Positions 1-8,062 of a DNA stretch of 34,231 nucleotides are shown piece after piece; positions within the stretch are counted from its first letter, which is position 1; each line of letters opens with the position of its first letter. The position numbers were made by a program, and so were the translations under genes. This DNA is from Gallionellales bacterium GWA2_60_142. Lineage in GTDB: Bacteria; Pseudomonadota; Gammaproteobacteria; Burkholderiales; Gallionellaceae. The stretch spans positions 1-34,231 of the forward strand of contig MGWR01000046.1 of assembly GCA_001801085.1 (NCBI GenBank), read 5' to 3'. The notes beneath the pieces are model-generated. The model saw only the letters and a program-made list of their open reading frames with translations, searched no databases and was not told the DNA's origin.

Positions 1-478
1 AGACCGAATACTTGCGCGCGTATTCGCGGAAGTGCGCCAGCAGCAGCGCATTCCGTTTCGACAGGTCGGTGCCGACAGCCGGATTCCTCACGCCCTGACC
101 GTATTGTTGCGACGCGCATTCCTTCAGGTAATCGCGCACCATGCCGTCCATCGCGAGGAAGCCGATGTCGGCGGTGCGCTCGAACAGGTTGCGGATCATG
201 ATGTCCACCGCGACCTGCGCCTTGGATTTCATCGCCAGCACGGTCTTCTTCAGCGTCTCGCGGCCCAGATGGTTGAGCAGGCTGCCGGTCAGTTGCTGGA
301 AAGCGCCGCGCGTCTCCGACATATCCGCGCCGGTGCCCGACAGATAGCCCAGCAGCGTCAGGTTGTCCCATACGGTTTGCAGGCTTTGCAGGCTCTCGCG
401 ATATTCCTCGACCCGGCCCATGCGCCCGATCAGGCCGTGCAATTCGTCGTCGACTTCTGCTCCCTTGTAGCTGACCAT
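1..478 (-). CDS. Chemotaxis/sensory-type protein, N-terminal part (runs off left edge)
   Basis: A minus-strand reading frame starts with ATG at 478-476 and stays open to the window edge (about 159 residues, no stop seen). It begins MVSYKGAEVDDELHGLIGR and continues with a largely helical sequence including LLNHLGRETLKKTV and RNLFERTADIGFLAMDG. A strong ribosome-binding site (AGGGGGGT) sits just before the ATG. I recall this N-terminus from large betaproteobacterial proteins annotated as CheW-like or cache-domain chemotaxis proteins, but the domains that would prove it lie outside the window. A sigma54-type promoter and a NifA-type site lie upstream at 546-560 and 637-652, so it is probably co-regulated with nitrogen fixation. 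Reality of the gene is nearly certain; the function is tentative. Confidence 0.7.
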   Translation of the reverse strand, partial: MVSYKGAEVDDELHGLIGRMGRVEEYRESLQSLQTVWDNLTLLGYLSGTGADMSETRGAFQQLTGSLLNHLGRETLKKTVLAMKSKAQVAVDIMIRNLFERTADIGFLAMDGMVRDYLKECASQQYGQGVRNPAVGTDLSKRNALLLAHFREYARKYSV

Positions 479-545
479 ATACCCCCCTGTTTTTTTATTT
501 CGATATGCTGCGCAAGCGACCTCCTGATGAACCGATTAAACGAGC

Positions 546-560
546 GCAATAACCATGCCA
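546..560 (-). promoter_or_regulatory. Candidate sigma54 promoter for the chemotaxis-like gene
   Basis: On the minus strand the sequence reads TGGCAT-GGTTA-TTGC, with GG and GC ten bases apart as in -24/-12 promoters. Transcription would start near 534, about 56 bases before the ATG at 478. The NifA-type site at 637-652 is then centred near -110, a usual distance. Confidence 0.6.
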
Positions 561-636
561 TCGGCGGAGCAACGGCGGATGGCAACGACTCCCCCGCAAT
601 AACAAGCATGCCGGCATGCGGGAGCGTGATAAGGCT

Positions 637-652
637 TGTGAGCTTTGCGACA
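637..652. promoter_or_regulatory. Candidate NifA upstream activator site (TGT-N10-ACA)
   Basis: The sequence TGT-GAGCTTTGCG-ACA matches the NifA consensus exactly. It lies about 110 bases upstream of the predicted start from the minus-strand sigma54 promoter and about 285 bases upstream of the predicted start from the plus-strand promoter at 904-918. The first distance is typical and the second is long, so the minus-strand gene is the more likely target. Confidence 0.55.
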
Positions 653-741
653 TTGGTCGCATGAGGATTGTCGGTTTGGCGCTACGGCGAAGACGGGGGC
701 GGGCATCAAGTGCGGCGAATCAACCTTAAAAAAGCAGTTGC

Positions 742-856
742 CCGCAGATTACGCAGATTTCCACAGATTAAACAACGAGCTATATCGTTAATCAGTCACG
801 CCTTTGGGTGAGGTGCTTATCGAACGTAAGTGCATGAAAATCTGCGTAATCTGCGG
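742..856. repeat. Intergenic element with 19-bp perfect inverted ends
   Basis: The left arm CCGCAGATTACGCAGATTT (742-760) and its exact reverse complement (838-856) enclose 77 bases. The arm resembles a dispersed intergenic repeat found in many bacteria that reads 'atctgcgtaatctgcgg'. No reading frame inside looks coding. The rest of the 479-957 gap holds the two promoters and the NifA-type site described separately. Confidence 0.7.
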
Positions 857-903
857 ATGAGGCTGCGGTTCCAGAGTCGCGCAAACGCGCGATGTTCGCG
901 AGA

Positions 904-918
904 TGGCACGGGGGTTGC
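904..918 (+). promoter_or_regulatory. Candidate sigma54 promoter for the LRV gene
   Basis: TGGCACGGGGGTTGC matches the -24/-12 consensus (TGGCACG-N4-TTGC) without mismatch. The predicted start is near 930, leaving about 28 bases to the ATG at 958, with a GGAG ribosome-binding site at 942-945. Confidence 0.75.
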
Positions 919-957
919 TCATACTCTGCGCATGATTTTGTGGAGCAGGGATAGAAC

Positions 958-1719
958 ATGCCGGAACGTCGCATCGGCCCGTCGCCGTTGAGTGTGCCGG
1001 TCGATTGCGCGAGCTGTCCGCATCGCGCGCTGCTGGCGGAAGGGCATTGCGTGCCGGGCGACATCTGCTTGATCGCGAACAGCGGACGGCAGATCGACCG
1101 TTTCTTGCGGCGCAATCCGCAGTTCGCCGAGGCCAGCTTGGCCGACGGCTTCTGGGAACGCCGCGCCATCGCCGCGCGCCATGCGCCGCTGGAGGTGTTG
1201 CGTGCCATGCCGCGCGACGAGGACGAGGTGGTGCGCCGCGTGGTGGCGAGCCGCTTGCCGGTGGACGAGCTGGACGATTACCTGCACGATAGCGACCGCG
1301 AAGTGCGCATGACCGTGGCGAACCGCTTAGCGCCGGAACGGCTGAACGCGCTGATAGCCGATGCGGATTATCTGGTGCGCATGCAGGTGGCGAAGCGGTT
1401 GCCGCACGGTCAGTTGCCGCGCATGGCGCACGACGAGGATCGCGAGGTGCGCAAGGAAGTGGCGCGCCGCCTGCCGCCGTTCGCGCTGGGGCGCATGGCG
1501 CGGGATGCGGACGCCGAGGTGCGGCGCATCGTCGCGGGGCGCATGCTGCCGGACGATGCGGCGAAGCTGTTGCACGACGAAGACTGGGTGGTGCGTCTGG
1601 AAGCCGCGCAGCACGCGCCGCTTGTAGCCATTGCCGAACTGGTGGACGATGCCGAACCGGATGTGCGCGCCGCGGTGCGGCAACGATTGAACGACTTTTT
1701 GAGCGAGGAACACGAATGA
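958..1719 (+). CDS. 4Fe-4S leucine-rich-repeat-variant (LRV) protein
   Basis: A 253-residue protein with an N-terminal cysteine cluster at C17, C20, C31 and C37 (C-x2-C-x10-C-x5-C). It is followed by about seven 24-residue repeats of the type 'DxDxEVRxxVAxRLPxxxL' up to residue 245. This is the architecture of the Azotobacter vinelandii LRV protein, which combines a small [4Fe-4S] domain with an alpha-helical LRV superhelix and is linked to nif genes. The biochemical role is not established in the family. The start is supported by the sigma54 promoter at 904-918 and a GGAG site. It overlaps the next gene by four bases (ATGA), so the two are translationally coupled. Confidence 0.88.
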   Translation: MPERRIGPSPLSVPVDCASCPHRALLAEGHCVPGDICLIANSGRQIDRFLRRNPQFAEASLADGFWERRAIAARHAPLEVLRAMPRDEDEVVRRVVASRLPVDELDDYLHDSDREVRMTVANRLAPERLNALIADADYLVRMQVAKRLPHGQLPRMAHDEDREVRKEVARRLPPFALGRMARDADAEVRRIVAGRMLPDDAAKLLHDEDWVVRLEAAQHAPLVAIAELVDDAEPDVRAAVRQRLNDFLSEEHE

Positions 1720-2681
1720 GCCTGTACACGCCCGATGAAACCGCGCTGCGCGACCTTGCCGCCGAGATCGAATCGCTGCCGCCGCGCCCGCACCATGCCG
1801 CGCTGCTGGAGATCGCCAACCGCATCCGCCCCGGCTGCACCTTCGGCTACGCGCTGAACCGGGGCGGCTGGTATCGCCCTGGCGGCCTGATCGCGGCAGA
1901 CGGCGAGCGGCTGGCCGACAATCTGGAAACCTGGGCGAAGCGCGAGTTGCGCGCCTGCGGCGACGACATCAACGAGCTGGTGGAACAGCATGCCGAAGCA
2001 GGCCTCAGGGTCACGCGTCATTCCGGGCGCACGCATTATCTCGTTGCGGCTTACGGCCCGATGCCCGCCGATTTCCTGCAACTGGAGATCGAGGAATTGC
2101 AGGAAGTGCTCGACCGCGAACTTGTTGATCCGGCCAGCCTGCCGCAGGACATGCAGGAGCTGATTGAGCCGATTGCGCCGCTGGAACTCGACGCGCAAGC
2201 GGTCGGCGCGCCGCGCTACCAGTTCCGCCGCCTGATCGACGTGCGCCAGGCCGTCGCGCGCGCCAAGACTGCCGAGGGAAGCAATGCCGGGCTGGCGCGC
2301 CTGTTCTCCGAATGGACGCACAGCAGCGCCGCGTCGCGCGGCCACTTCAGCGACCACTGGATCGTCGGCCTGCGCGAGCATCTGGACCGCTACCGCAACC
2401 CGGTGATCTCGGTCTCGCTGGTGTCGCGCCACGCGCGTGAACTCAAACCCTTCCACTGGAACGAAGAACTGTCCGGCGTGGAAATGGCCGCGCAATTACA
2501 GGCCTTCGACCGCGCCGCAGGCTATCCCGCAGCCTGGTACTTCCATCTGGTCGCGGGCAATTTCACACCGCCCAAGGTCGCCTACGCCATCGCGTGCGAC
2601 CTCGATGCCGGGTTTGGTTATCTGCCGGAGACGGAGGCAGCGCTGGTGAAGGATTGGGTTGCCGCGCCGTATTCGGCCTAG
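1716..2681 (+). CDS. Conserved protein of unknown function, coupled to the LRV gene
   Basis: A 321-residue soluble protein with no signal peptide or membrane segment. I do not recognise a domain. The N-terminal third is acidic and helical (TALRDLAAEIESLPP), and the C-terminal part holds a run rich in aromatic residues around YPAAWYFHLVAGNFTPPKVA. Its ATG overlaps the stop of the LRV gene, so it very probably shares that NifA/sigma54 promoter and works with the LRV Fe-S protein. The stop codon TAG shares the palindrome CTAG (2678-2681) with the stop of the convergent gene on the other strand. The role in nitrogen fixation is an inference from position only. Confidence 0.8.
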   Translation: MSLYTPDETALRDLAAEIESLPPRPHHAALLEIANRIRPGCTFGYALNRGGWYRPGGLIAADGERLADNLETWAKRELRACGDDINELVEQHAEAGLRVTRHSGRTHYLVAAYGPMPADFLQLEIEELQEVLDRELVDPASLPQDMQELIEPIAPLELDAQAVGAPRYQFRRLIDVRQAVARAKTAEGSNAGLARLFSEWTHSSAASRGHFSDHWIVGLREHLDRYRNPVISVSLVSRHARELKPFHWNEELSGVEMAAQLQAFDRAAGYPAAWYFHLVAGNFTPPKVAYAIACDLDAGFGYLPETEAALVKDWVAAPYSA

Positions 2682-3112
2682 CCGAGGGAGAATCTTTGCC
2701 ACCAGCGTTTGCGGTTGCCAGGAACCGGGACGCTGATTTCCTGCAACGAGGGGGGCGAGAGGCTGAGTATCCAGCCCGGGAGGGTGGGCGTCGTGCTGCG
2801 GCTGCATGATGAGCCGATGTTGTTCGGATCGTAGACCTTGATCAGCGTCGGATGCTCTCCGTCGTCTGCATAAACGATGCCGCAGAAGTCATAGGCATGT
2901 TCCTGCCGCAGCAGCGCATCCAGCGCATCGATGCGTTGTGCCAGTTCATCACCGCACAGGGGTTCGCCGGGCAGGGCTTCGCCGACCTGATAGAAATACC
3001 ACTGGTCGGTCTTGACGCGCTGCCATAGCGCATCGAGTTGCTGCCATTTCAACATGCCGTGAAAGCGGCCGTTAAGTCTTTCGTGGAACGAAGCGTTACG
3101 GGTGTTATCCAT
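2678..3112 (-). CDS. Small conserved protein of unknown function
   Basis: A 144-residue protein beginning MDNTRNASFHERLNGRFHGM. The middle reads as an alpha/beta domain (YDFCGIVYADDGEHPTLIKVYDP), followed by NNIGSSCSRSTTPTLPGW and a basic, Trp-rich end. No signal peptide or transmembrane segment is seen. Its start overlaps the end of the upstream redox membrane protein by eight bases, so the pair form a minus-strand operon between two nif units. I do not recognise the family. Confidence 0.72.
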   Translation of the reverse strand: MDNTRNASFHERLNGRFHGMLKWQQLDALWQRVKTDQWYFYQVGEALPGEPLCGDELAQRIDALDALLRQEHAYDFCGIVYADDGEHPTLIKVYDPNNIGSSCSRSTTPTLPGWILSLSPPSLQEISVPVPGNRKRWWQRFSLG

Positions 3113-4373
3113 GATGTTCGCTATCTCCTTTGCGGGTCATGCGTGCGGCGATCAGCGTGACGGCAACCGCGGCGGCCATCAGCAGGAAGGCGATGCCGGC
3201 CCGGCCGATCAGCTCCGGGGCGAGCAGCAGCATGGAGCCGAGTCCCAGCATCATGACGCCGGACATCAGCTTGAGCAATCGGCCCTCGCGTTCGGTCAGC
3301 CTGCGCGCCTCCACCGCGCGGACGAATGCGACGACGATCAGCGCGAGGGGCAGCACATAGATCAGGTTGTAGGCGGCGAGATAGCCGTAGCGCGCAGCGG
3401 GTGCAAGGTCGGCAAGTGTCAGCAGGCGCGTGTAGACCATCGGAAATCCTGCGGTGCACAGCAGCTCGTAGAAGTTCGCCGCTATCGCGAGGAACAGCGT
3501 CGCCGAGAGCATGGCCGGCAGGCTTTCCGCGTTCAGGATGGCGCGGGCGCGGCGGAAAATGTCGGGCTTCTTCGACTCCGGGATGGATAGCGACAGGCCC
3601 CGTTCGAACAGGAAGAAGTCCTTTACGTTGACCGCGCCGATGAACACCGCCAGCACGCCCGCCGCCACGGTGATCCAGGCGAGGTGGCCGAAGAGCTGGA
3701 AGATGTTCAGCCACGCGGCCATGGCGGCGAAATACATCAGACCGGATACCAGCACGAAGACGCCGCCGATGGCGAGCATGCGCAAGCGGCTGCGCTGGTG
3801 CGCCATCATCGAGAGCAGGAACAGCAGCACGAAGAAGGCGCAGGGATTGAATGCATCCAGCCCGGCCAGGATCAGGGTGAGCGCCGGCAGCGACATACCG
3901 GCCGGATCGGTGTCGCCGAGCAGCGGCAAGCGGATGGTCTCGGCCGGGGGAGTCTGCGTCGGTCGGTTCGCCAGCGCGCCGGCCCGGCAGTCGTCGAGAC
4001 GCTGGCGGATTAGCGCGCCGGTGGTCGCGTCGCTCTCCCAGCCGATATGGCTCTCGCCGCAGAACAGCATCGCCGGGACCGATGTCGCCTCCATGCCCGA
4101 GCGTTCCGCCATGGTCTGGTACCGCCTGAGGTTGTCCGCGTTGCGCGACAGTTCGAGTGCGTGCAGTTTCACCCAAGGGCGCGCTTGCGGGATCGCCACG
4201 ATGTAGGGATGCGCCTCGGCGCAGTGCGGACAGGTCAGCGACCAGAAGAAATAGAGATGCACCTCCGGCTGGCCATCGGCCCCCGGTGTGATCCACGGAT
4301 CATCGGCGCGCGCGTTCGTCGAGAACAGTGCGACCAAGAAGGCGATGACGAGCAGCAGTCGTTTCATGGGCAT
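3105..4373 (-). CDS. Secreted thioredoxin-fold domain fused to CcdA/DsbD-like membrane domain
   Basis: A 422-residue protein. Residues 1-23 form a signal peptide ending NARA. Residues 24 to about 135 are a thioredoxin-like domain with CPHC at 48-51 and a cis-proline (SVPAM) at 100. Residues from about 162 on contain several hydrophobic segments. Two membrane-embedded cysteines lie at C178 (DAFNPCAFF) and C306 (ELLCTAGF), which resembles the two redox-active cysteines of CcdA/DsbD. The likely role is moving reducing power from the cytoplasm to a periplasmic thioredoxin domain, for instance for cytochrome maturation or disulfide repair. The domain order differs from classical DsbD, whose C-terminal domain is thioredoxin-like. 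It is divergent from nifE. I found no good sigma54 box for it in the 178-base gap. Confidence 0.8.
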   Translation of the reverse strand: MPMKRLLLVIAFLVALFSTNARADDPWITPGADGQPEVHLYFFWSLTCPHCAEAHPYIVAIPQARPWVKLHALELSRNADNLRRYQTMAERSGMEATSVPAMLFCGESHIGWESDATTGALIRQRLDDCRAGALANRPTQTPPAETIRLPLLGDTDPAGMSLPALTLILAGLDAFNPCAFFVLLFLLSMMAHQRSRLRMLAIGGVFVLVSGLMYFAAMAAWLNIFQLFGHLAWITVAAGVLAVFIGAVNVKDFFLFERGLSLSIPESKKPDIFRRARAILNAESLPAMLSATLFLAIAANFYELLCTAGFPMVYTRLLTLADLAPAARYGYLAAYNLIYVLPLALIVVAFVRAVEARRLTEREGRLLKLMSGVMMLGLGSMLLLAPELIGRAGIAFLLMAAAVAVTLIAARMTRKGDSEHHG

Positions 4374-4442
4374 CGTGCAGGCACAAAGTCGAAGGGCATC
4401 ATAGCGGAGTTTGCCGGGATGTCGGTCCGCAATTGTCGGCCT

Positions 4443-4458
4443 TGTCGGATTTGCTACA
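4443..4458. promoter_or_regulatory. NifA upstream activator site for nifE
   Basis: TGT-CGGATTTGCT-ACA matches TGT-N10-ACA exactly. It is centred about 77 bases upstream of the start predicted from the sigma54 promoter at 4502-4516. The intervening DNA is AT-rich, suited to bending, but has no perfect IHF consensus. Confidence 0.8.
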
Positions 4459-4501
4459 AATTGTCATCAGATAAAATCTATTGAAATCAACATGCCGCCG
4501 C

Positions 4502-4516
4502 TGGCACAGCATTTGC
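4502..4516 (+). promoter_or_regulatory. Sigma54 promoter of the nifENX operon
   Basis: TGGCACAGCATTTGC has GG and GC spaced by ten bases and matches TGGCAC-N5-TTGC. The predicted start is near 4528, 24 bases before the nifE ATG. Confidence 0.82.
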
Positions 4517-4551
4517 AAATACGAGAGCGTCAATAATCGTGAGCCACTGCC

Positions 4552-5958
4552 ATGCAAGCCAAGGACATCGCCGAACTGCTGAACGAACCGGCCTGTGAGC
4601 ACAACAAGAAGGAGAAATCCGGTTGTGCGCGCCCCAAGCCGGGTGCGACGGCGGGCGGCTGCTCTTTCGACGGGGCGCAGATCGCGCTGTTGCCCATCGC
4701 CGATGTGGCGCATATCGTCCATGGCCCTATCGCTTGCGCGGGCAGTTCCTGGGACAACCGCGGCACGCGTTCCTCCGGGCCGACCCTCTATCGCATCGGC
4801 ATGACCACCGACCTCACCGAGCAGGACGTGATCATGGGGCGTGGCGAGAAGCGGCTGTTCCATGCGATCAAGCAGGCGGTCGACAGTTATGCGCCTGCGG
4901 CGGTATTTGTTTACAACACCTGCGTGCCGGCGCTGACCGGCGACGACATCGGCGCGGTGTGCAAGGCCGCCGCCGAGAAGACCGGCGTGCCGGTGGTGCC
5001 GGTGGACTGCGCCGGTTTCTACGGCACCAAGAATCTCGGCAACCGCATCGCGGGCGAGGCGATGTTCAAGTATGTGGTGGGCACGGCGGAGCCCTTGCCG
5101 GTGCCGGTCGAAGCGCAACGTCCCGGCATCACCGTGCACGACGTGAACCTGATTGGCGAATACAACATCGCGGGCGAATTCTGGAACGTGCTGCCGCTGT
5201 TCGACGAACTCGGTTTGCGCATCCTCTGCACCTTGTCAGGCGATGCGCGTTTCCATGAAGTGCAGACCATGCACCGCGCCGAAGCCAACATGGTGGTGTG
5301 CGCCAAGGCGCTGCTCAACGTCGCGCGCAAGCTGCAGACCGACTACAAGACGCCTTACTTCGAGGGCAGCTTCTACGGCGTGACCGACACCTCGATGGCG
5401 TTCCGCGAATTCGCGAAGTTGCTCAACGACCCATCGCTCACCGAACGCACTGAAGCGCTGATCGCGCGCGAGGAGGCGAAGATCAATGCCGCGCTCGATC
5501 CGTGGAGAGAAAAACTGCGCGGTAAGCGCGTATTGCTCTACACCGGCGGCGTGAAATCCTGGTCGATAGTGTCCGCGCTGCAAGACCTAGGGCTGGAAGT
5601 CGTCGCTACCGGCACCAACAAATCCACCGAAGAAGACAAGGCGCGCATCCGCGAAATCATGGGCGACAAAACCCGCATGATTACCGACGGCAGCCCCAAG
5701 GCGCTGCTGGGCGCGGTGAAGGAATATCAGGCCGATATTTTGATTGCGGGCGGACGCAATATGTACACCGCACTCAAGGCGCGCATCCCTTTTCTCGACA
5801 TCAATCAGGAACGCGAATTCGGCTACGAGGGTTACAGCGGCATGATCGAACTTGCGCGGCAGTTGGCGTTGACCATCCAGAGTCCGGTATGGGAATCGGT
5901 ACGCAAGCCTGCGCCGTGGGCGAAGGCGGGTGTGCCGGGTGTGGAGTTGGGGGCGTGA
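4552..5958 (+). CDS. nifE: NifE, FeMo-cofactor scaffold subunit
   Basis: A 468-residue NifD-like protein that pairs with NifN as the scaffold on which the Fe-S precursor from NifB matures to FeMo-co. The P-cluster-type cysteines are at C37 (GGCSF), C62 (IACAG) and C124 (YNTCV), the spacing known from NifE. The signature [15 protein letters not shown] and the C-terminal [20 protein letters not shown] are NifE-like rather than NifD-like. It is the first gene behind a NifA/sigma54 promoter. The ATG at 4552 has only a weak ribosome-binding site, but no better start lies before the conserved residues. The nifHDK genes usually found upstream are absent here. Confidence 0.96.
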   Translation: MQAKDIAELLNEPACEHNKKEKSGCARPKPGATAGGCSFDGAQIALLPIADVAHIVHGPIACAGSSWDNRGTRSSGPTLYRIGMTTDLTEQDVIMGRGEKRLFHAIKQAVDSYAPAAVFVYNTCVPALTGDDIGAVCKAAAEKTGVPVVPVDCAGFYGTKNLGNRIAGEAMFKYVVGTAEPLPVPVEAQRPGITVHDVNLIGEYNIAGEFWNVLPLFDELGLRILCTLSGDARFHEVQTMHRAEANMVVCAKALLNVARKLQTDYKTPYFEGSFYGVTDTSMAFREFAKLLNDPSLTERTEALIAREEAKINAALDPWREKLRGKRVLLYTGGVKSWSIVSALQDLGLEVVATGTNKSTEEDKARIREIMGDKTRMITDGSPKALLGAVKEYQADILIAGGRNMYTALKARIPFLDINQEREFGYEGYSGMIELARQLALTIQSPVWESVRKPAPWAKAGVPGVELGA

Positions 5959-6001
5959 TGATGAAATCAACACGGCATCAATTCAATTCCAGCGAATCAT
6001 T

Positions 6002-6105
6002 CCCTCCCCCTTGCAGGGGGAGGGCTAGGGTGGGAGTAGAAACCATGCTGCTCACTGATCCACATTTCTACCCCCATCCCAACCTTCCCCCTGCAAGGGG
6101 GAAGG
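6002..6105. repeat. Composite palindromic repeat between nifE and nifN
   Basis: Two GC-rich hairpins, CCCTCCCCC-TTGCA-GGGGGAGGG (6002-6024) and CCTTCCCCC-TGCAA-GGGGGAAGG (6083-6105), face each other. They also share the flanking words GGGTGGGAGTAGAAA and TTTCTACCCCCATCCC in inverted orientation, so the whole 104 bases fold back on themselves. It lies inside the nif operon, where it could stabilise upstream mRNA or cause partial termination. Related copies lie at 15266-15366 and 28223-28253. Confidence 0.85.
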
Positions 6106-6126
6106 AGTCAAAGGCAGGAGCACAAC

Positions 6127-7638
6127 ATGGCTGAAATCCTGAAACGCAATAAAGCGCTCGCGGTGAATCCGCTCAAGGCCAGCCAGCCGGTCGGTGCGTC
6201 GCTCGCCTTCCTCGGCATCAACAAGGCCATCCCGATGATGCACGGCTCGCAGGGCTGCACCGCGTTCGGCAAGGTGTTCTTCGTGCGCCACTTTCGTGAA
6301 CCGATACCGTTGCAGACCACCGCGATGGATCAGGTGTCCACGGTGATGAGCGCGGACGAGAACGTGATCGAGGGGCTGCGCGCGGTGTGCGAGAAGAGCA
6401 AGCCGGCGCTGATCGGCCTGCCGACCACGGGGTTATCTGAGACGCAGGGCACGGACATTAAGCGGCTGGTGAAAGAGTTTTATGTGGCGCATCCTGAGTT
6501 TGCACACATCCCTGTGGTGCCGGTGAACACGCCGGACTTCACCGGCTGTCTGGAAAGCGGTTACGCGCTGGCGGTGAAGGCCACGCTGGAAACGATGTTG
6601 CCGGAAAAGACTAACGATGTCGGCAAGCGCAAAAAACAAGTTAACGTGCTGGCCGGATCATTCCTTACCCCCGGCGATGTTGAGCACATCAAGGAGCTCG
6701 TCGAAGCCTTCGGCCTGCGCCCGCTGGTGCTGCCGGACATCGGCGACTCGCTCGACGGCCATCTCACCGAGATGGAGAGCAGTCCGCTGACGTTGGGCGG
6801 CACGCCGGTATCCGACATCGCCAGCATGGGCGAGTCCATCGCCACGCTGGTGCTGGGCAATTCGTTGTTCGATGCGGCGGACTTTCTCAAGCAACAAACG
6901 GGTGTGCCGGACTTCCGTTTCGACAGCCTGATGGGGCTGGATACGGTGGACAGCTTCGTCGCGGCGCTCGCCGACATCAGCGGCAAGCCGGTGCCGGAAA
7001 AAATCGAGCGCCAGCGCGCGCAGTTGCAGGACGCGATGGTCGATGCGCATTTCATGCTCGGCTTCGCGCGCATCGCCATCGCCGCCGATCCGGATTTGCT
7101 CTACGGCTATGCGCGGCTAGTCACGGAGATGGGTTGCGAAGTGGTTGCGGCAGTCGCTCCCGCACGCGCCAATATTTTGCAAGACGTGAGCGCTGCGCAG
7201 GTCGGCATCGGCGATCTGGAAGACCTCGAAATCGCCGCCAGAAAAAATGGCGCGCAACTTGTCATCAGCAACTCGCATGCGGTGGAGAGCGCGCGCCGTC
7301 TCGGCGTGCCGCTGCTGCGTGCGGGGTTTCCGCAATACGACCTGCTCGGCGGCTACCAGCGCCTGTGGGTCGGATATCGCGGCACGCGGCAGGCGCTGTT
7401 CGACCTGGCGAACCTGCTGGTGGAGCACGGACATCACGAGACCGCTCCATATGTCTCCATCTACCAACGGCATTCCAAAGGCAGAAATCAAAAGTCCGTT
7501 CGTCCTGAGCTTGTCGAAGGGCGAACACTGCAACCTGCCGGCAAGACTTCCGTTCATGGTTCGACAAGCTCACCACGAACGGAAGTTCTTCTTGAAGAGG
7601 TAGGTCATGCGATACCTGCGGCTGGTCAAACCCATTAA
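6127..7638 (+). CDS. nifN: NifN, FeMo-cofactor scaffold subunit (with repeat-derived tail)
   Basis: A 503-residue NifK-like partner of NifE. The N-terminus ([20 protein letters not shown]) and C44 in [20 protein letters not shown] are the family signature, with C44 as the cluster ligand. The conserved part ends near [12 protein letters not shown] at about residue 453. The last 50 or so residues, including [10 protein letters not shown], are encoded by an intergenic inverted repeat at 7496-7582 and do not look like NifN sequence. The stop TAA (7636-7638) overlaps the nifX ribosome-binding site. The nifE-nifN gap is 168 bases and carries a palindromic repeat, yet no promoter was seen in it. Confidence 0.95.
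   Translation: MAEILKRNKALAVNPLKASQPVGASLAFLGINKAIPMMHGSQGCTAFGKVFFVRHFREPIPLQTTAMDQVSTVMSADENVIEGLRAVCEKSKPALIGLPTTGLSETQGTDIKRLVKEFYVAHPEFAHIPVVPVNTPDFTGCLESGYALAVKATLETMLPEKTNDVGKRKKQVNVLAGSFLTPGDVEHIKELVEAFGLRPLVLPDIGDSLDGHLTEMESSPLTLGGTPVSDIASMGESIATLVLGNSLFDAADFLKQQTGVPDFRFDSLMGLDTVDSFVAALADISGKPVPEKIERQRAQLQDAMVDAHFMLGFARIAIAADPDLLYGYARLVTEMGCEVVAAVAPARANILQDVSAAQVGIGDLEDLEIAARKNGAQLVISNSHAVESARRLGVPLLRAGFPQYDLLGGYQRLWVGYRGTRQALFDLANLLVEHGHHETAPYVSIYQRHSKGRNQKSVRPELVEGRTLQPAGKTSVHGSTSSPRTEVLLEEVGHAIPAAGQTH
7496..7582. repeat. Inverted repeat inserted in the 3' end of nifN
   Basis: The arms are at 7496-7518 and 7560-7582 and match at 21 of 23 positions (core TGAGCTTGTCGAA and its complement). 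This is a dispersed repeat familiar from many proteobacteria, recognisable in translation as 'RPELVEG' or 'VLSLSKG'. It is translated in frame as the tail of NifN. A decayed relative is at 10719-10745. Confidence 0.85.
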
Positions 7639-7648
7639 GGAGCATGCG

Positions 7649-8062
7649 ATGAAAGTGAAGATCGCTTTTGCGACCAGCGACCGCCGCGCGGTCGATCAGC
7701 ACTTCGGCGCGGCCGGGGCATTCGCCATTTATGAACTGGGCGAGCGCGACACGCGCCTGATCGAAGTGGCCGAATTCATCGAGACCGCGATGGATGGACA
7801 CGAGGGCAAGCTCGCCGCCAAGGTCGAGCTGCTGGGCGACTGCGCGGCGGTGTACTGCAATGCCGCGGGCGCGTCCGCGATCCAACAACTATTGGCCGGG
7901 GGCATCCAGCCGATGCGCGTGGACGAAGGCACCCTCATTGACGAACTGCTGTCCGGCCTGCAGAAGAGCCTGATGAACGAGCCGCCGCTGTGGCTGGCGA
8001 AGCACCTGAAGAAGCAGTCGGGTGGAAAGAGCTTCGCCGAGGACGAGGAGTGGCAGGAATGA
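7649..8062 (+). CDS. nifX: NifX, FeMo-cofactor/NifB-co carrier protein
   Basis: A 137-residue protein. The chosen ATG is preceded by AAGGAG at 7637-7642 with six bases of spacing; a start at 7607 would add 14 residues without a good site. The N-terminus MKVKIAFATSDRRAVDQHFG is the typical NifX/NafY beta-strand and loop that binds Fe-S cofactor precursors. The body matches the dinitrogenase iron-molybdenum cofactor-binding fold. NifX carries VK-cluster or NifB-co to and from NifEN. It follows nifN directly and its stop overlaps the next start (ATGA). Confidence 0.93.
   Translation: MKVKIAFATSDRRAVDQHFGAAGAFAIYELGERDTRLIEVAEFIETAMDGHEGKLAAKVELLGDCAAVYCNAAGASAIQQLLAGGIQPMRVDEGTLIDELLSGLQKSLMNEPPLWLAKHLKKQSGGKSFAEDEEWQE

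Noticed and set aside
32-664. Plus-strand frame over the left edge (210 codons)
   Set aside because: It opposes a well-formed minus-strand gene with a strong ribosome-binding site and runs through the promoter region; its composition is not protein-like.
788-1840. Long minus-strand reading frame opposite the LRV gene (350 codons)
   Set aside because: The translation is a low-complexity Arg/Pro/Ala-rich string and overlaps a clear LRV protein on the other strand; it is a shadow of GC-rich codon use.
3121-4296. Second long minus-strand frame inside the thioredoxin/CcdA-like gene
   Set aside because: It is a +1 shadow rich in Arg, Gly and Ala, whereas the other frame has a signal peptide, CPHC and membrane segments.
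4374-4442. A sigma54 promoter for the minus-strand thioredoxin/CcdA-like gene
   Set aside because: No GG-N10-GC on the minus strand was found in the gap; the nearest candidate fails at the second half.
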